NCBI GenBank assembly: GCA_020634565.1
Contig: JACKBN010000002.1
Span: 124,001 to 188,000, forward strand
DNA: 64,000 nt
DNA from: Ardenticatenaceae bacterium
Lineage (GTDB): Bacteria > Chloroflexota > Anaerolineae > Promineifilales > Promineifilaceae
Direction: 5' to 3'
Positions 7,847 through 15,700 of the stretch are shown piece by piece. Under the pieces are notes generated by a model. The model was given only the letters and a program-made list of their open reading frames with translations. It ran no database searches and had not been told where the DNA came from. A program made the translations under genes and the position numbers. Position 1 is the first letter of the stretch; every line of letters begins with the position of its first letter.

Positions 7847-8923
7847 ATGGCAGAAGAATACCCAGAATTTGTTTCGCAGCGGTTGGCTCAGGCGCGGGCC
7901 TTGCTGCAAGAAGATGATTATGGCCAGATGGACGCGGCGGCCCTTTGTTTTGAAGTGCTGGCTGATTTTCCTGACCTGGATGAGGCGTCGGAACTGGTTT
8001 TGCAGGCGTTTAGCGATCCGTGGCTGATTCGCGATAATCGCAAGGCGATTGGGCGGCATGTGGATGAATGGGATGACCGCGCCTGGCAGCAGCGGCGGCG
8101 ACTGGCGCTTTCGTTTCGCTACACCAGCCGCTGGGACGGCCGTTTTCGCCAATATGATGAAACGGTAGAGATGGATGACGTAATGCCCGCCGACGTGCGC
8201 GACATGCTGGACGAGGGGCGCGGCCAACTGCTGCAAGATTATTTGCTGGGGCAGTCGCGCGGCAGCGAGATGGCCTGGCCTATCTTTTTGGAAGCGTTCA
8301 AGCGCACCGAAAAACCAGAAATTACGATGCTCTGGGTGGGGCATCTGTATGCCGACCAAGGCTATTTTGCCGAGGCGGTGGACGTGTTGGAGATGCTGCT
8401 GGCACAGTTCCCGAATTCCGAAGACGGCCGCCGCCTGTGGGCCGAAGTGCGTTGGTGGCGTAACTACCAGGATCGCATCCCCTGGATTCCGCCGCGTAAC
8501 AGTTCAAACGGCCGTCGCTACCGCCAGATGATGGCCCAAATCGATCCCGACTTTGCCGCTGAGCCAGACGTTTACGACGCGCCCTTTGAGCATATTCCCC
8601 CCAACATGGAAAATTTGCCGGATGATTTTGCGCTGCCCAAACCGGTGCAGGCTGAGCTGATTGCGCGGGTGGATGAGGTGTTGGCTGGTTTAACGGAGGA
8701 GGTGGGCTGGGAAACGGCCGTTGACTGGAGCTACCTCGACAAGCTGGAAAGCGGCGACATCGACAGCAGCCAATTCCCCGAATGGGCTCAATATTTACTG
8801 CTAGAAATTGACGATCCGCAGCAGGAGTTGTTCCTCAAACAATACCTGCTCAGCTACCTCTCCAACCCACCCCTCTACGACGACAATGACGACGAAGAGG
8901 GCGACGACTTTTTCCCCGATTAA
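7847..8923 (+). CDS. Hypothetical acidic helical-repeat protein
   Basis: About 358 residues, cytosolic, very acidic at the C-terminus (DDNDDEEGDDFF). Segments such as MLWVGHLYADQGYFAEAVDV and VLEMLLAQFPNSEDGRRLW look like tetratricopeptide-type helix pairs, suggesting a protein-interaction scaffold. I do not recognise the family. The ATG at 7847 is chosen over 7832 because GGAG lies ahead of it. It is divergent from the DUF4037 gene. Confidence 0.7.
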   Translation: MAEEYPEFVSQRLAQARALLQEDDYGQMDAAALCFEVLADFPDLDEASELVLQAFSDPWLIRDNRKAIGRHVDEWDDRAWQQRRRLALSFRYTSRWDGRFRQYDETVEMDDVMPADVRDMLDEGRGQLLQDYLLGQSRGSEMAWPIFLEAFKRTEKPEITMLWVGHLYADQGYFAEAVDVLEMLLAQFPNSEDGRRLWAEVRWWRNYQDRIPWIPPRNSSNGRRYRQMMAQIDPDFAAEPDVYDAPFEHIPPNMENLPDDFALPKPVQAELIARVDEVLAGLTEEVGWETAVDWSYLDKLESGDIDSSQFPEWAQYLLLEIDDPQQELFLKQYLLSYLSNPPLYDDNDDEEGDDFFPD

Positions 8924-8950
8924 GCGGCTGGTACAAAGTTTTTTATCAAC

Positions 8951-8994
8951 AGATTTCGCAGATTTTAGGAAAATCTATCTAATCTGCGAAATCT
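8951..8994. repeat. Palindromic element with perfect 14-bp arms
   Basis: AGATTTCGCAGATT at 8951-8964 is repeated as its exact complement at 8981-8994. It is a diverged relative of the GACGC-GAT family and may act as a terminator-like hairpin after the 8923 stop. Confidence 0.6.
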
Positions 8995-9040
8995 TTTAAA
9001 TCTTTGATAGATTATTTTCTCAAACTCCAAATATATTTTT

Positions 9041-9838
9041 ATGCCTGATTTTCTCCAATTACCACAATACCCGCCGCAGTTTTGGCTGGCGGCGGTGACG
9101 ACGGCGCTGCTGATTGGCATTGCCAAGGCGGGGTTTGGTGGCGGGCCGGGCGTGATCGCCACGCCGCTGCTCTCGTTGGTGATGCCGGTGCCGGAAGCGG
9201 CGGCACTGCTGCTGCCCATCCTGCTGCTGGCGGACGTGTTTGCCGTGCGTCACTATTACAATCAAGTTGACAAAGCCAGCCTGCGGGCACTGCTGCCAGG
9301 GGCGTTGTTGGGCATCGTGCTGGGCGCGCTCTTTTTCCGCCAGTTCAGCGACCAGGAGCGGGTGCTGAAGCTGGGGATGGGGATTTTGGCACTGGCGTTT
9401 GTGCTGTACCAGGTGGTGCGCAGTCGGCTGTTGCAGGTGGTGGAGGGGAAACGGCCGTCTCCCATTGCTGGCTTCATTTTGGGCACAACCACAGGCTTCA
9501 CCTCCACCCTGGCCCATGTCGGTGGCCCACCGGCGATGGTGTACCTGCTGCCACAAAAGCTGCCCCGGAATTTGTTTGTGGGAACAACGGCCGTTTTCTT
9601 CTTCATCGTCAATTTGGTCAAGCTTGTGCCTTATGCGCTGTTGGGTTTGCTGGCGGTGGGCAACCTGGGCATTACGGTGCTGCTGCTGCCAGTGCTGTTT
9701 GTGGGCACCCGGCTGGGCGTCTGGCTCAATAAGCGTTTTAGCGAAGTGTGGTTCAATCGCGTCGTGTACGTTATTTTGCTGCTGGTTGGCTTGCAGCTCA
9801 TCCTTGGCCAAAGCTTTGTCAGCCTCATTTTTGGGTAA
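9041..9838 (+). CDS. TSUP-family (TauE/SafE) anion exporter
   Basis: 265 residues, about eight hydrophobic segments. GIAKAGFGGGPGVIATPLL near the N-terminus and the second-half repeat GFTSTLAHVGGPPAMVYLLP are the paired signature of TauE/SafE/TSUP transporters. Family members export sulfite, sulfoacetate or related organosulfur anions. Given the sulfur oxidation genes later in the window, sulfite export is attractive but unproven. No neighbour fixes the substrate. Confidence 0.85.
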   Translation: MPDFLQLPQYPPQFWLAAVTTALLIGIAKAGFGGGPGVIATPLLSLVMPVPEAAALLLPILLLADVFAVRHYYNQVDKASLRALLPGALLGIVLGALFFRQFSDQERVLKLGMGILALAFVLYQVVRSRLLQVVEGKRPSPIAGFILGTTTGFTSTLAHVGGPPAMVYLLPQKLPRNLFVGTTAVFFFIVNLVKLVPYALLGLLAVGNLGITVLLLPVLFVGTRLGVWLNKRFSEVWFNRVVYVILLLVGLQLILGQSFVSLIFG

Positions 9839-9841
9839 TTT

Positions 9842-9902
9842 GCCACAGCGCTCACAGAGATTTTAGAGATTTTTCTCTTTCTGCTCTGTGACCTCTGTGG
9901 CC
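9842..9902. repeat. Palindromic element, CCACAGAG family, copy 2
   Basis: The left arm gccacagcgctcacagag and the right arm ctctgtgacctctgtggc pair imperfectly. It lies between the TauE stop and the HAD promoter; its right end runs up to the -10 box at 9911. Confidence 0.7.
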
Positions 9903-9910
9903 AAACCCAG

Positions 9911-9916
9911 TATAAT
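9911..9916 (+). promoter_or_regulatory. TATAAT box immediately upstream of the HAD gene (leaderless geometry)
   Basis: A perfect TATAAT ends seven bases before the ATG at 9924. Transcription would therefore begin at or next to the start codon. The -35 region falls in the palindromic repeat and is weak (TGTGAC at 18 bases). Confidence 0.5.
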
Positions 9917-9923
9917 CCCCCGC

Positions 9924-10589
9924 ATGATTCGAGCTTTAATTTTTGACTTTGACGGCCTGATCTTCGACTCGGAAACCCCTGATTTTATCTCCTGGCAAGA
10001 AACGTACGCCGCGCATGGCGTTGAACTTTCGCGCGAGGTGTGGAACGCCCATATCGGGGCCATTACCTTCAATCCGTATTTGCATTTGGAAGAATTGCTG
10101 GGACGGCCGATTGATCGGGATGCGGTTTGGGCCAAGCGCAAAGCGCGGGACAATGAACTGATCGCGGCCCAAACCATCATGCCCGGCGTGGAGGCGTATC
10201 TGGCTGAAGCGCAAGCATTGGGGCTGAAAATCGCCATCGCTTCCAGCTCTGACCACAACTGGGTGGATACTCATTTGCAGCGATTGGGGCTGTTTGACCA
10301 GTTTGAGCATATTTTCTGCAACGATGACGTGGGCGGCGTGGGCAAGCCAGACCCGGCAGTGTACCGTGCGGCCGTTTCTGCCTTGAACATCGCGCCCCAT
10401 GAAGGATTGGCCCTGGAAGATTCACCCAACGGGGTGACGGCGGCGAAGGGAGCGGGGTTATGGTGTACGGCCGTTCCCAACGGCATGACCCGCGATCTTA
10501 ACTTTGACCACGCCGACTACCGCTTAACCGCACTCACCGACATGCCTTTAGCACAATTGATCACCGAGGTAACGAATGGAACCAACTAA
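9924..10589 (+). CDS. HAD-family hydrolase, beta-phosphoglucomutase-like
   Basis: 221 residues. Motif I is FDFDGLIFDSE (nucleophile Asp and DxD), motif II is IASSSD, and motif III/IV is GKPDPAVY with LEDSPNGV. This is the subfamily IA (PGMB/CbbY/GPH-like) arrangement with a helical cap. Substrate is a small phosphate ester, unknown. The start at 9924 puts MIRALIFDFDG at the N-terminus as expected. No ribosome site is visible and a TATAAT sits just upstream, so the mRNA may be leaderless. It overlaps the next gene by 14 bases. Confidence 0.85.
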   Translation: MIRALIFDFDGLIFDSETPDFISWQETYAAHGVELSREVWNAHIGAITFNPYLHLEELLGRPIDRDAVWAKRKARDNELIAAQTIMPGVEAYLAEAQALGLKIAIASSSDHNWVDTHLQRLGLFDQFEHIFCNDDVGGVGKPDPAVYRAAVSALNIAPHEGLALEDSPNGVTAAKGAGLWCTAVPNGMTRDLNFDHADYRLTALTDMPLAQLITEVTNGTN

Positions 10590-11031
10590 ATCGCCTGTCC
10601 CCCAACCGGGGTTGACAAACGCCCAGAAAATTGTGGAATTTCATGCTGCCGTCGGTGCGCCGGTGCCGGGGAAACCGGTTGTGCCGCCGCTGGAAATTTT
10701 GCAGCTGCGCCAAAAGCTGCTCCAGGAGGAGTTTGAGGAAGCAACTGAGGCATTGGGGGAATTAACGGCCGTTCTTCAATCCGATAAACCCGTTCAGCCC
10801 GCCGATGTAACCGAGTGGGTGCATGAACTGGCCGACCTGCTCTACGTCACCTACGGCGCGATTCTGGCCTGCGGTGTTGATCCTGACCCCGTGTTTGCCG
10901 AAGTGCATCGCGCCAACCTGAGCAAAGCGGGTGGCCCGACCCGCGAAGATGGCAAAGTTCTCAAGCCCCCGGGCTGGCAGCCCGCTGACGTGCGTGGTGT
11001 TATCCAGCAACAAGTTCTTAAAGATACCTAA
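10576..11031 (+). CDS. MazG-like all-alpha NTP pyrophosphohydrolase
   Basis: 151 residues. LLQEEFEEATEAL and VHELADLLYVTYGA provide the two acidic EExxE/E-x2-D helices that bind magnesium in all-alpha NTP-PPases (MazG/HisE-type). The length fits the single-domain bacterial form. It probably hydrolyses a non-canonical or damaged nucleotide triphosphate. The overlap with the HAD gene suggests coupled translation and perhaps successive steps in nucleotide clean-up; that link is inference. Confidence 0.8.
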   Translation: MEPTKSPVPQPGLTNAQKIVEFHAAVGAPVPGKPVVPPLEILQLRQKLLQEEFEEATEALGELTAVLQSDKPVQPADVTEWVHELADLLYVTYGAILACGVDPDPVFAEVHRANLSKAGGPTREDGKVLKPPGWQPADVRGVIQQQVLKDT

Positions 11032-11044
11032 AATTTTTTCGATC

Positions 11045-11867
11045 ATGGCAATTACAAGTAAAACCCGAAAAATATTATGGGGACTTTCTGGTAATCGCTG
11101 TGCGATTTGTAGAAGGGAACTTGTCATGTCGATCAAAGAAGCCGACAAGCATTCGGTCATTGGGGAAGAATGTCACATAGTTGCACGGGAAAAAAACGGA
11201 CCACGAGGGGATTCGGCACTTCCTGATAAATTTCGGGATTACCCCGATAATTTGATTCTACTTTGTAGAATCCATCACAAAATCATTGATGATCAACCAC
11301 AGATTTTTGCGGTTGAGGTACTGTTTGATATCAAATCCACACACCGTGCATGGGTGCGTGCCTGATCACTTTCTCAGAAGCAAATCAATCGCCTTAATTA
11401 TGCCTATCGAATTGACAATGGTACTCAGCTCTGGAATGACCACAGTCATTCAATGTGATGCCTATACATTCGATAATCCGCATCCGAAGACCCCGAGAAA
11501 GAAGCTGAATTAATAGGCGATTTTACAACGCAGACAATAGTTGATTTCATATGGCGACATTTTCAATGAAATAAATAACCGTGACAAGCTCCAAATGCAG
11601 TTAGAGCTGGATAAGCTGATTCAAGCTATGGAGGATGCAGGCTTTCTCATTTATGCTGCAGCACAACTTGAGCAATTGTCTTCCAAAACAGTAGAGTCAT
11701 TCAAAATATTGATAGGTTTCGTGTTAATTCTAGAAAAAGATAATCCAATCGTACAACGGAAAGATGATGAAATCGAATTAACGATGATGACAGTTGGGCA
11801 GACAAAAACTAATTTCAGTAATTTTGTCCCTTTTGTTCATGATGCGAAGAATTTTAAGTTTGTTTGA
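11045..11867 (+). pseudogene. HNH endonuclease-like gene broken by several frameshifts
   Basis: The first 106 codons encode an HNH-type fold: CAICRREL, EECHIVA, and DNLILLCRIHHKIID supply the two CxxC-like zinc cysteines, the central His and the HH pair. After the stop at 11365 the homologous sequence continues in other frames: RLNYAYRIDNGTQLWN, then QCDAYTFDNPHPKTP, then YGDIFNEINNRDKLQMQLE to 11867. At least three shifts are needed. The stretch is AT-richer than its neighbours and free of the ACGGCCGT octamer, suggesting foreign origin. Either decay or read errors could explain the breaks. Confidence 0.6.
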
Positions 11868-11914
11868 TTTCCTTCCGAAAGCATTAGCTCTCCAAACAGG
11901 TGAGATTTTCAATT

Positions 11915-12796
11915 ATGAAACTGAGCGAACGTGCCTTAAAAGATCAGCTTTATGAGATTGCCGATAATGAGTTTGAGCTGCCGGAACAGGCCAAAGCGCT
12001 GCCCCGTGCTCTGGAAATGCTGCCCCACCTGGGCAGCCCGGACGCGGAACTGCGGGATGATTTGATCTATTCCACGTTGGCCACCTGGATTTTGGCCGAC
12101 AAGTTTGAGGATGACGATCTCAAAACGTTGCTGAAAGAATTGCTCACAGAGGAGCATCTGTTTCACCAGCTGGGCGAAGTGGATACGGATTCGGTGTTCA
12201 TGCGCAGTTTTTCAGCGCTGCTCATCCCCTTGATTTTGAACTGCCATCGGAAACGGCCGTTCCTCATGCCCTACGAACTGCGCGAACTAAAGGTAAAGCT
12301 GCTGGATTACCTGGAGCGTGAACAGGATTTGCGCGGTTTTGTGCTGGAAGAAGACGAAGCAGGCGAGGCCAAAGGGTGGGCCCATGCCATCGCCCACACG
12401 GCCGATGCGTTGGATGAACTGGTGCAGTGCAAAGATATCGGCAACGAGGAGCTGCTGGAGATTTTAGACGCCATCCGGCAGCGCGTAGCGGAGCCAAAGC
12501 TGGTGTTTGTGCATTTGGAGGATGAGCGGTTGGTGACGCCCGTCATCGCTGCGTTGGGGCGCAAACTGCTGACGCCAGCGGATGTGCAACGCTGGCTGGA
12601 TGGCTTTGTGCCGCTGGCCCAGCAAGCAGAGCCATTCCCCGACTGTTACCGTCAGGCGCAAAACGTGAAGAACTTTTTGCGCAGCCTCTACTTCCGCGCC
12701 CGCAAGCCGGAAACGGCCGTACAAATCGGCGACAACAGCGCCAACGCCCTGGCCGAACTAGTGGGTAAAACCCTGCAAACCATCGCACTGTTCTGA
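11915..12796 (+). CDS. DUF2785 domain protein
   Basis: About 293 residues, helical, cytosolic. The segment GWAHAIAHTADALDELV is characteristic of DUF2785. Function unknown. The start at 11915 (MKLSERALK) is preferred; GGTGAG lies about ten bases upstream. It is convergent with the monooxygenase-fold gene, with a palindromic element between the two stops. Confidence 0.75.
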   Translation: MKLSERALKDQLYEIADNEFELPEQAKALPRALEMLPHLGSPDAELRDDLIYSTLATWILADKFEDDDLKTLLKELLTEEHLFHQLGEVDTDSVFMRSFSALLIPLILNCHRKRPFLMPYELRELKVKLLDYLEREQDLRGFVLEEDEAGEAKGWAHAIAHTADALDELVQCKDIGNEELLEILDAIRQRVAEPKLVFVHLEDERLVTPVIAALGRKLLTPADVQRWLDGFVPLAQQAEPFPDCYRQAQNVKNFLRSLYFRARKPETAVQIGDNSANALAELVGKTLQTIALF

Positions 12797-12800
12797 AAAT

Positions 12801-12872
12801 TGGACGCGGATAAACGCCGATGACGCGGATTAAATCTAAAAATCAGCGTTTATCCGCGTTCATCCGCGTCCC
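12801..12872. repeat. Palindromic element, GACGC-GAT family, copy 3
   Basis: The left arm ggacgcggataaacgccgat and the right arm gtttatccgcgttcatccgc form a long imperfect hairpin. It fills the entire gap between two convergent stop codons (12796 and 12879), where it could end both transcripts. Confidence 0.75.
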
Positions 12873-12878
12873 TTAAAA

Positions 12879-13169
12879 TTAAAATATCTGCTCGTAATGC
12901 TCTACTATGGGGAATGGGTCGTAAAAATGGTGCAGCAGTGCCTTCCACTGCTGGTATTCGGCAGATTGGCGGAAGCCGACAGTGTGGTCTTCCAGCGTTT
13001 GCCAGTGCACCAACAAAATGTATTGGTTGGGAACCTCCAGGCATTTTTGCAGCTCATGATTCACGTACCCCGCCATGCCCGCAATGATTTTCTGTGCTTC
13101 GGCAAAGGCGGCTTCAAAAGCGGCCGTTTCCCCCGCCTTCACATTCAAAATAGCCACTTCTAAAATCAT
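12879..13169 (-). CDS. ABM-fold (antibiotic biosynthesis monooxygenase-like) protein
   Basis: 96 residues: MILEVAILNVKAG, an amphipathic helix, then YILLVHWQTLEDHTVGF and a C-terminal strand with FYDPFPIVEHY. This is the dimeric ferredoxin-like barrel of ABM/YgiN-type proteins (quinol monooxygenases, haem-degrading or simply stress proteins). The exact reaction cannot be assigned. An AGGAGG ribosome site precedes the ATG. It lies 11 bases after the inositol-phosphatase-like gene and is likely co-transcribed with it. Confidence 0.8.
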   Translation of the reverse strand: MILEVAILNVKAGETAAFEAAFAEAQKIIAGMAGYVNHELQKCLEVPNQYILLVHWQTLEDHTVGFRQSAEYQQWKALLHHFYDPFPIVEHYEQIF

Positions 13170-13180
13170 AATTGCCTCCT

Positions 13181-13981
13181 TTAGGCTTCGCGGATGACCT
13201 GGAGCATTGGCTCGTGTAAACGGCCGTTGCTCACCACCAATGACAGCTTCCGGGCCATCTTCACTGGTGACCCATCCATCAGCGTGACGATGCCGCCCGC
13301 TTCTTCGGCAATGAGGCGCGCCGCTGCCATGTCCCAGCAGTGCAGCTTAAACTCCCAATAGCCGTCCAGCCGTCCCGCCGCCACGTAGGCAATGTCCAGC
13401 GCGGCGGAACCGGGCCGCCGGATGCCCTGCGCCACCTGCAAAAACGCCGCCAATTGACGCACGTTGTTCTCGTCGCTTGTTTGCCGGTCGTAAGGAAAAC
13501 CGGTAGCCAGCAAACTGCTGATTAACTCCGTTTCTCTGGAGACATGGAGCTGTTGTTTACGGCCGTCTGCCGTGGTGAGAAATGCGCCCTGTTGCGAAAC
13601 GGCCGTAAAACATTCCCCGCGCGTCGGATCAAACAGCACGCCCAGCAGCGGCTTTTCACCCTGGTACAGCGCAATCGAGACGCAAAAAATGGGGAAGCCG
13701 TGGGCAAAATTATTGGTGCCGTCCAGCGGATCGACATACCATGTGTACGCTTCGGTTCCTTCCGTTTCGGTGCCCTCTTCACCGATGAAGCTGTGGTTGG
13801 GATATTCTGCCCGCAGTCGGGAGAAGATTAGCTCCTCGGCGGCTTTGTCGTACTGTGTTACCCAATCAATCGCCGAACTTTTGCGTTCGACTGTTTTTTG
13901 CTGGCTAAAGCCATCTAAAAGTAACTGTCCTGCTTCTCTGGCAATGGCAACGGCCGTTGCCAATCCATCTTCTAAATTCAT
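13181..13981 (-). CDS. Inositol monophosphatase family protein
   Basis: About 266 residues. The family motifs are visible in order: GEEGTE (metal site), VDPLDGTNNFAHGFP (DPxDGTxN), and HCWDMAAARLIAEEAGG (WDxAAG-like). These ligate the two or three magnesium ions in IMPase/CysQ/FBPase-like phosphatases. Substrate could be inositol-1-phosphate, PAP or a sugar phosphate. The start at 13981 (MNLEDGLATA) is preceded by AAGGG. It heads a two-gene unit with the ABM-fold protein. Confidence 0.85.
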   Translation of the reverse strand: MNLEDGLATAVAIAREAGQLLLDGFSQQKTVERKSSAIDWVTQYDKAAEELIFSRLRAEYPNHSFIGEEGTETEGTEAYTWYVDPLDGTNNFAHGFPIFCVSIALYQGEKPLLGVLFDPTRGECFTAVSQQGAFLTTADGRKQQLHVSRETELISSLLATGFPYDRQTSDENNVRQLAAFLQVAQGIRRPGSAALDIAYVAAGRLDGYWEFKLHCWDMAAARLIAEEAGGIVTLMDGSPVKMARKLSLVVSNGRLHEPMLQVIREA

Positions 13982-14112
13982 TATTACCCTTCCCAAAAAT
14001 TGATGGAGCGATTAACGCAGATTCCGCCAGATTAAGCAAATCAAAAACCAGCAATGGGCCGCTGCGACGTTAATTTTAGGCTTTCCGTTGTATATTTTTG
14101 ATGTTGACGAGA

Positions 14113-14161
14113 TCCCGGGAATTTCCTACAATTTTACAGCTTCAGTAATCAATTCCCGGGA
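14113..14161. promoter_or_regulatory. Paired CCCGGG palindromes ahead of the BMP transporter operon
   Basis: TCCCGGGAATT at 14113-14123 and AATTCCCGGGA at 14151-14161 are exact inverted copies. Each centres on a CCCGGG palindrome, 41 bases (about four helical turns) apart. They lie about 90 bases before the operon's first ATG. The arrangement suits two dimers of a repressor binding on one face of the DNA, or a large hairpin. No regulator gene is adjacent. Confidence 0.4.
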
Positions 14162-14251
14162 AGATTAAACGCTGCACAATTCGATTCTTGAATCGGGTTG
14201 CTTCCACAAATTCCATAGTTTATTGATGTCAATTGAAGAAGGAGGAAGGAA

Positions 14252-15598
14252 ATGTTCAACAAGTTCTTACCCAAGAATGATGACAACAGGTTACGCCGTG
14301 TGCTGTTGCTCCTATTGCTGCTGGTGTTGGTGATAGGAACCACCCAATGCACCTCGTCAGAAGAGGATGCGATGGATACAGATGAGGTGACAGACACCAC
14401 CGATTCTGCTGGTGGTTCCACCGATGCCGCAGACACCGAAGAGACAACAGAAACGGCAGACGACACCATCACCCTGGCCATTGAGCACTTCAGTGTTATT
14501 GAAGGCACAACCTGGTCTGGTGCCCATGACCGGGCTGGTGAACGATTGGCGGAAAAGTATGACAACGTCGAGTACGTTTTCCGCGAAGAAGTAGGCCCTG
14601 ATCTCACGGTTCCTTACGCCGAGGAACTGATTTCCAGCGGGGCCGATATTGTCATTGGTAATGCCGAATTTATGGGCTTGCCGCTGCAAGATATCACCGA
14701 AAAATATCCTGACGTTTACTTTGGCTCCATTATTGCCAGTGACCTGGCTACCGAGCGCAACTTCATCCGTCTCTTCCCGCGTCAATACCAGGCGCTTTAC
14801 CTGGAAGGGCTGATTGCCGGTGCCCTGACCGAGACGGGCAACATCGGTATCGTTTCTGCTTTCCCCTCGGTGCAGGTGATTCGCCGCACCAACGGCTTTG
14901 TGCTGGGTGTGCAGGATGCGGCCGAAATGCTGGGCAAAGATATCAACATCTACGTGCGGTACGCTGGTGATTGGTTCCTGCCGCCAGAAGAACGCGGTAT
15001 CGCCGAAACCTTGATTAGCGAATACGATGTGGATGTGATTACCCAGCAAACCGATTCGGGTTCCCCGCTGGATGTGGCTGTCGAGCAAGGCATCTGGTTT
15101 GTGGGTAAAGATATGGACATCGTGGGTTTCTACGGCTGGGCTGATACCAATACGGTAGCCGTTTCCTTCGATACGCGCTGGGAAGTTCTCTACGACCAGA
15201 TGATCAATGACTTCATGGCTGGTGAGCAAAATCCTGAGACGGTTTTGTACCTGGGTATGGATAGTTCGATTACGCTGGCCGATGGCACGGAAGTGCCCAC
15301 AGTGGACATCATGAATGATGGCAAGGTGGGTATCGACGCTATTAGCCCGGCAGCCCTGCCGTTGATTCCGCAAGAGATTTTGGATTTGGTAGCGCAGCGC
15401 CGCGAGCAGATGATTGCTGGCGAGTGGGACCCCTTCACCGAGCATGCTTTCATCAGCAACGGTACGGGTCTGGAGCTGGAAGGGCTGCCCGTTCCGGCGG
15501 CTGGTGAAGAAGTGAAACCAGCGGGTGAAGAACCCACGGCCGAATGGCTGCTGTCTCAGTTTAACTTTGATTTGCAGGGCGTGACGATTCTGGAGTAA
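14252..15598 (+). CDS. BMP-family ABC transporter substrate-binding lipoprotein
   Basis: 448 residues. The signal peptide ends in lipobox IGTTQC (Cys about residue 33), then comes an acidic Thr-rich linker to about residue 70. The PnrA/Med-like domain begins ALEHFSV-like and contains SGADIVIGNAEFMGLPL, FPRQYQALYLEGLIAGA and GIWFVGKDMD. BMP proteins capture nucleosides (purine or pyrimidine) or similar ligands. GGAGGAAGG precedes the ATG. It is the first gene of a four-gene importer and is followed by a strong hairpin, which fits higher expression of the binding protein than of the rest. Confidence 0.88.
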   Translation: MFNKFLPKNDDNRLRRVLLLLLLLVLVIGTTQCTSSEEDAMDTDEVTDTTDSAGGSTDAADTEETTETADDTITLAIEHFSVIEGTTWSGAHDRAGERLAEKYDNVEYVFREEVGPDLTVPYAEELISSGADIVIGNAEFMGLPLQDITEKYPDVYFGSIIASDLATERNFIRLFPRQYQALYLEGLIAGALTETGNIGIVSAFPSVQVIRRTNGFVLGVQDAAEMLGKDINIYVRYAGDWFLPPEERGIAETLISEYDVDVITQQTDSGSPLDVAVEQGIWFVGKDMDIVGFYGWADTNTVAVSFDTRWEVLYDQMINDFMAGEQNPETVLYLGMDSSITLADGTEVPTVDIMNDGKVGIDAISPAALPLIPQEILDLVAQRREQMIAGEWDPFTEHAFISNGTGLELEGLPVPAAGEEVKPAGEEPTAEWLLSQFNFDLQGVTILE

Positions 15599-15647
15599 CG
15601 GCCGTTTCGCTCCCATGTCCTGACAAAGCGTAACGTTTTCAAAATAA

Positions 15648-15676
15648 GATGAGGCTCCCACCCTGGGGGCCTCATC
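15648..15676 (+). terminator. Intra-operon hairpin between binding protein and ATPase genes
   Basis: GATGAGGC (15648-15655) pairs with GCCTCATC (15669-15676), and inner CCC/GGG extends the stem. No T-tract follows, so partial termination or protection of the upstream mRNA end is more likely than full termination. Confidence 0.55.
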
Positions 15677-15700
15677 GCTTAACAATTACAAAGGCTCATT

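Noticed and set aside
9059..9811. 250-codon minus-strand frame opposite the TauE gene
   Set aside because: Gln/His-rich antisense shadow of a clear membrane transporter.
14357..15685. Long open frame (442 codons) antisense to the BMP binding protein
   Set aside because: It mirrors a well-supported lipoprotein gene with signal peptide and ribosome site. Its own product has no recognisable domain and runs from a His/Gln-rich composition typical of antisense frames.
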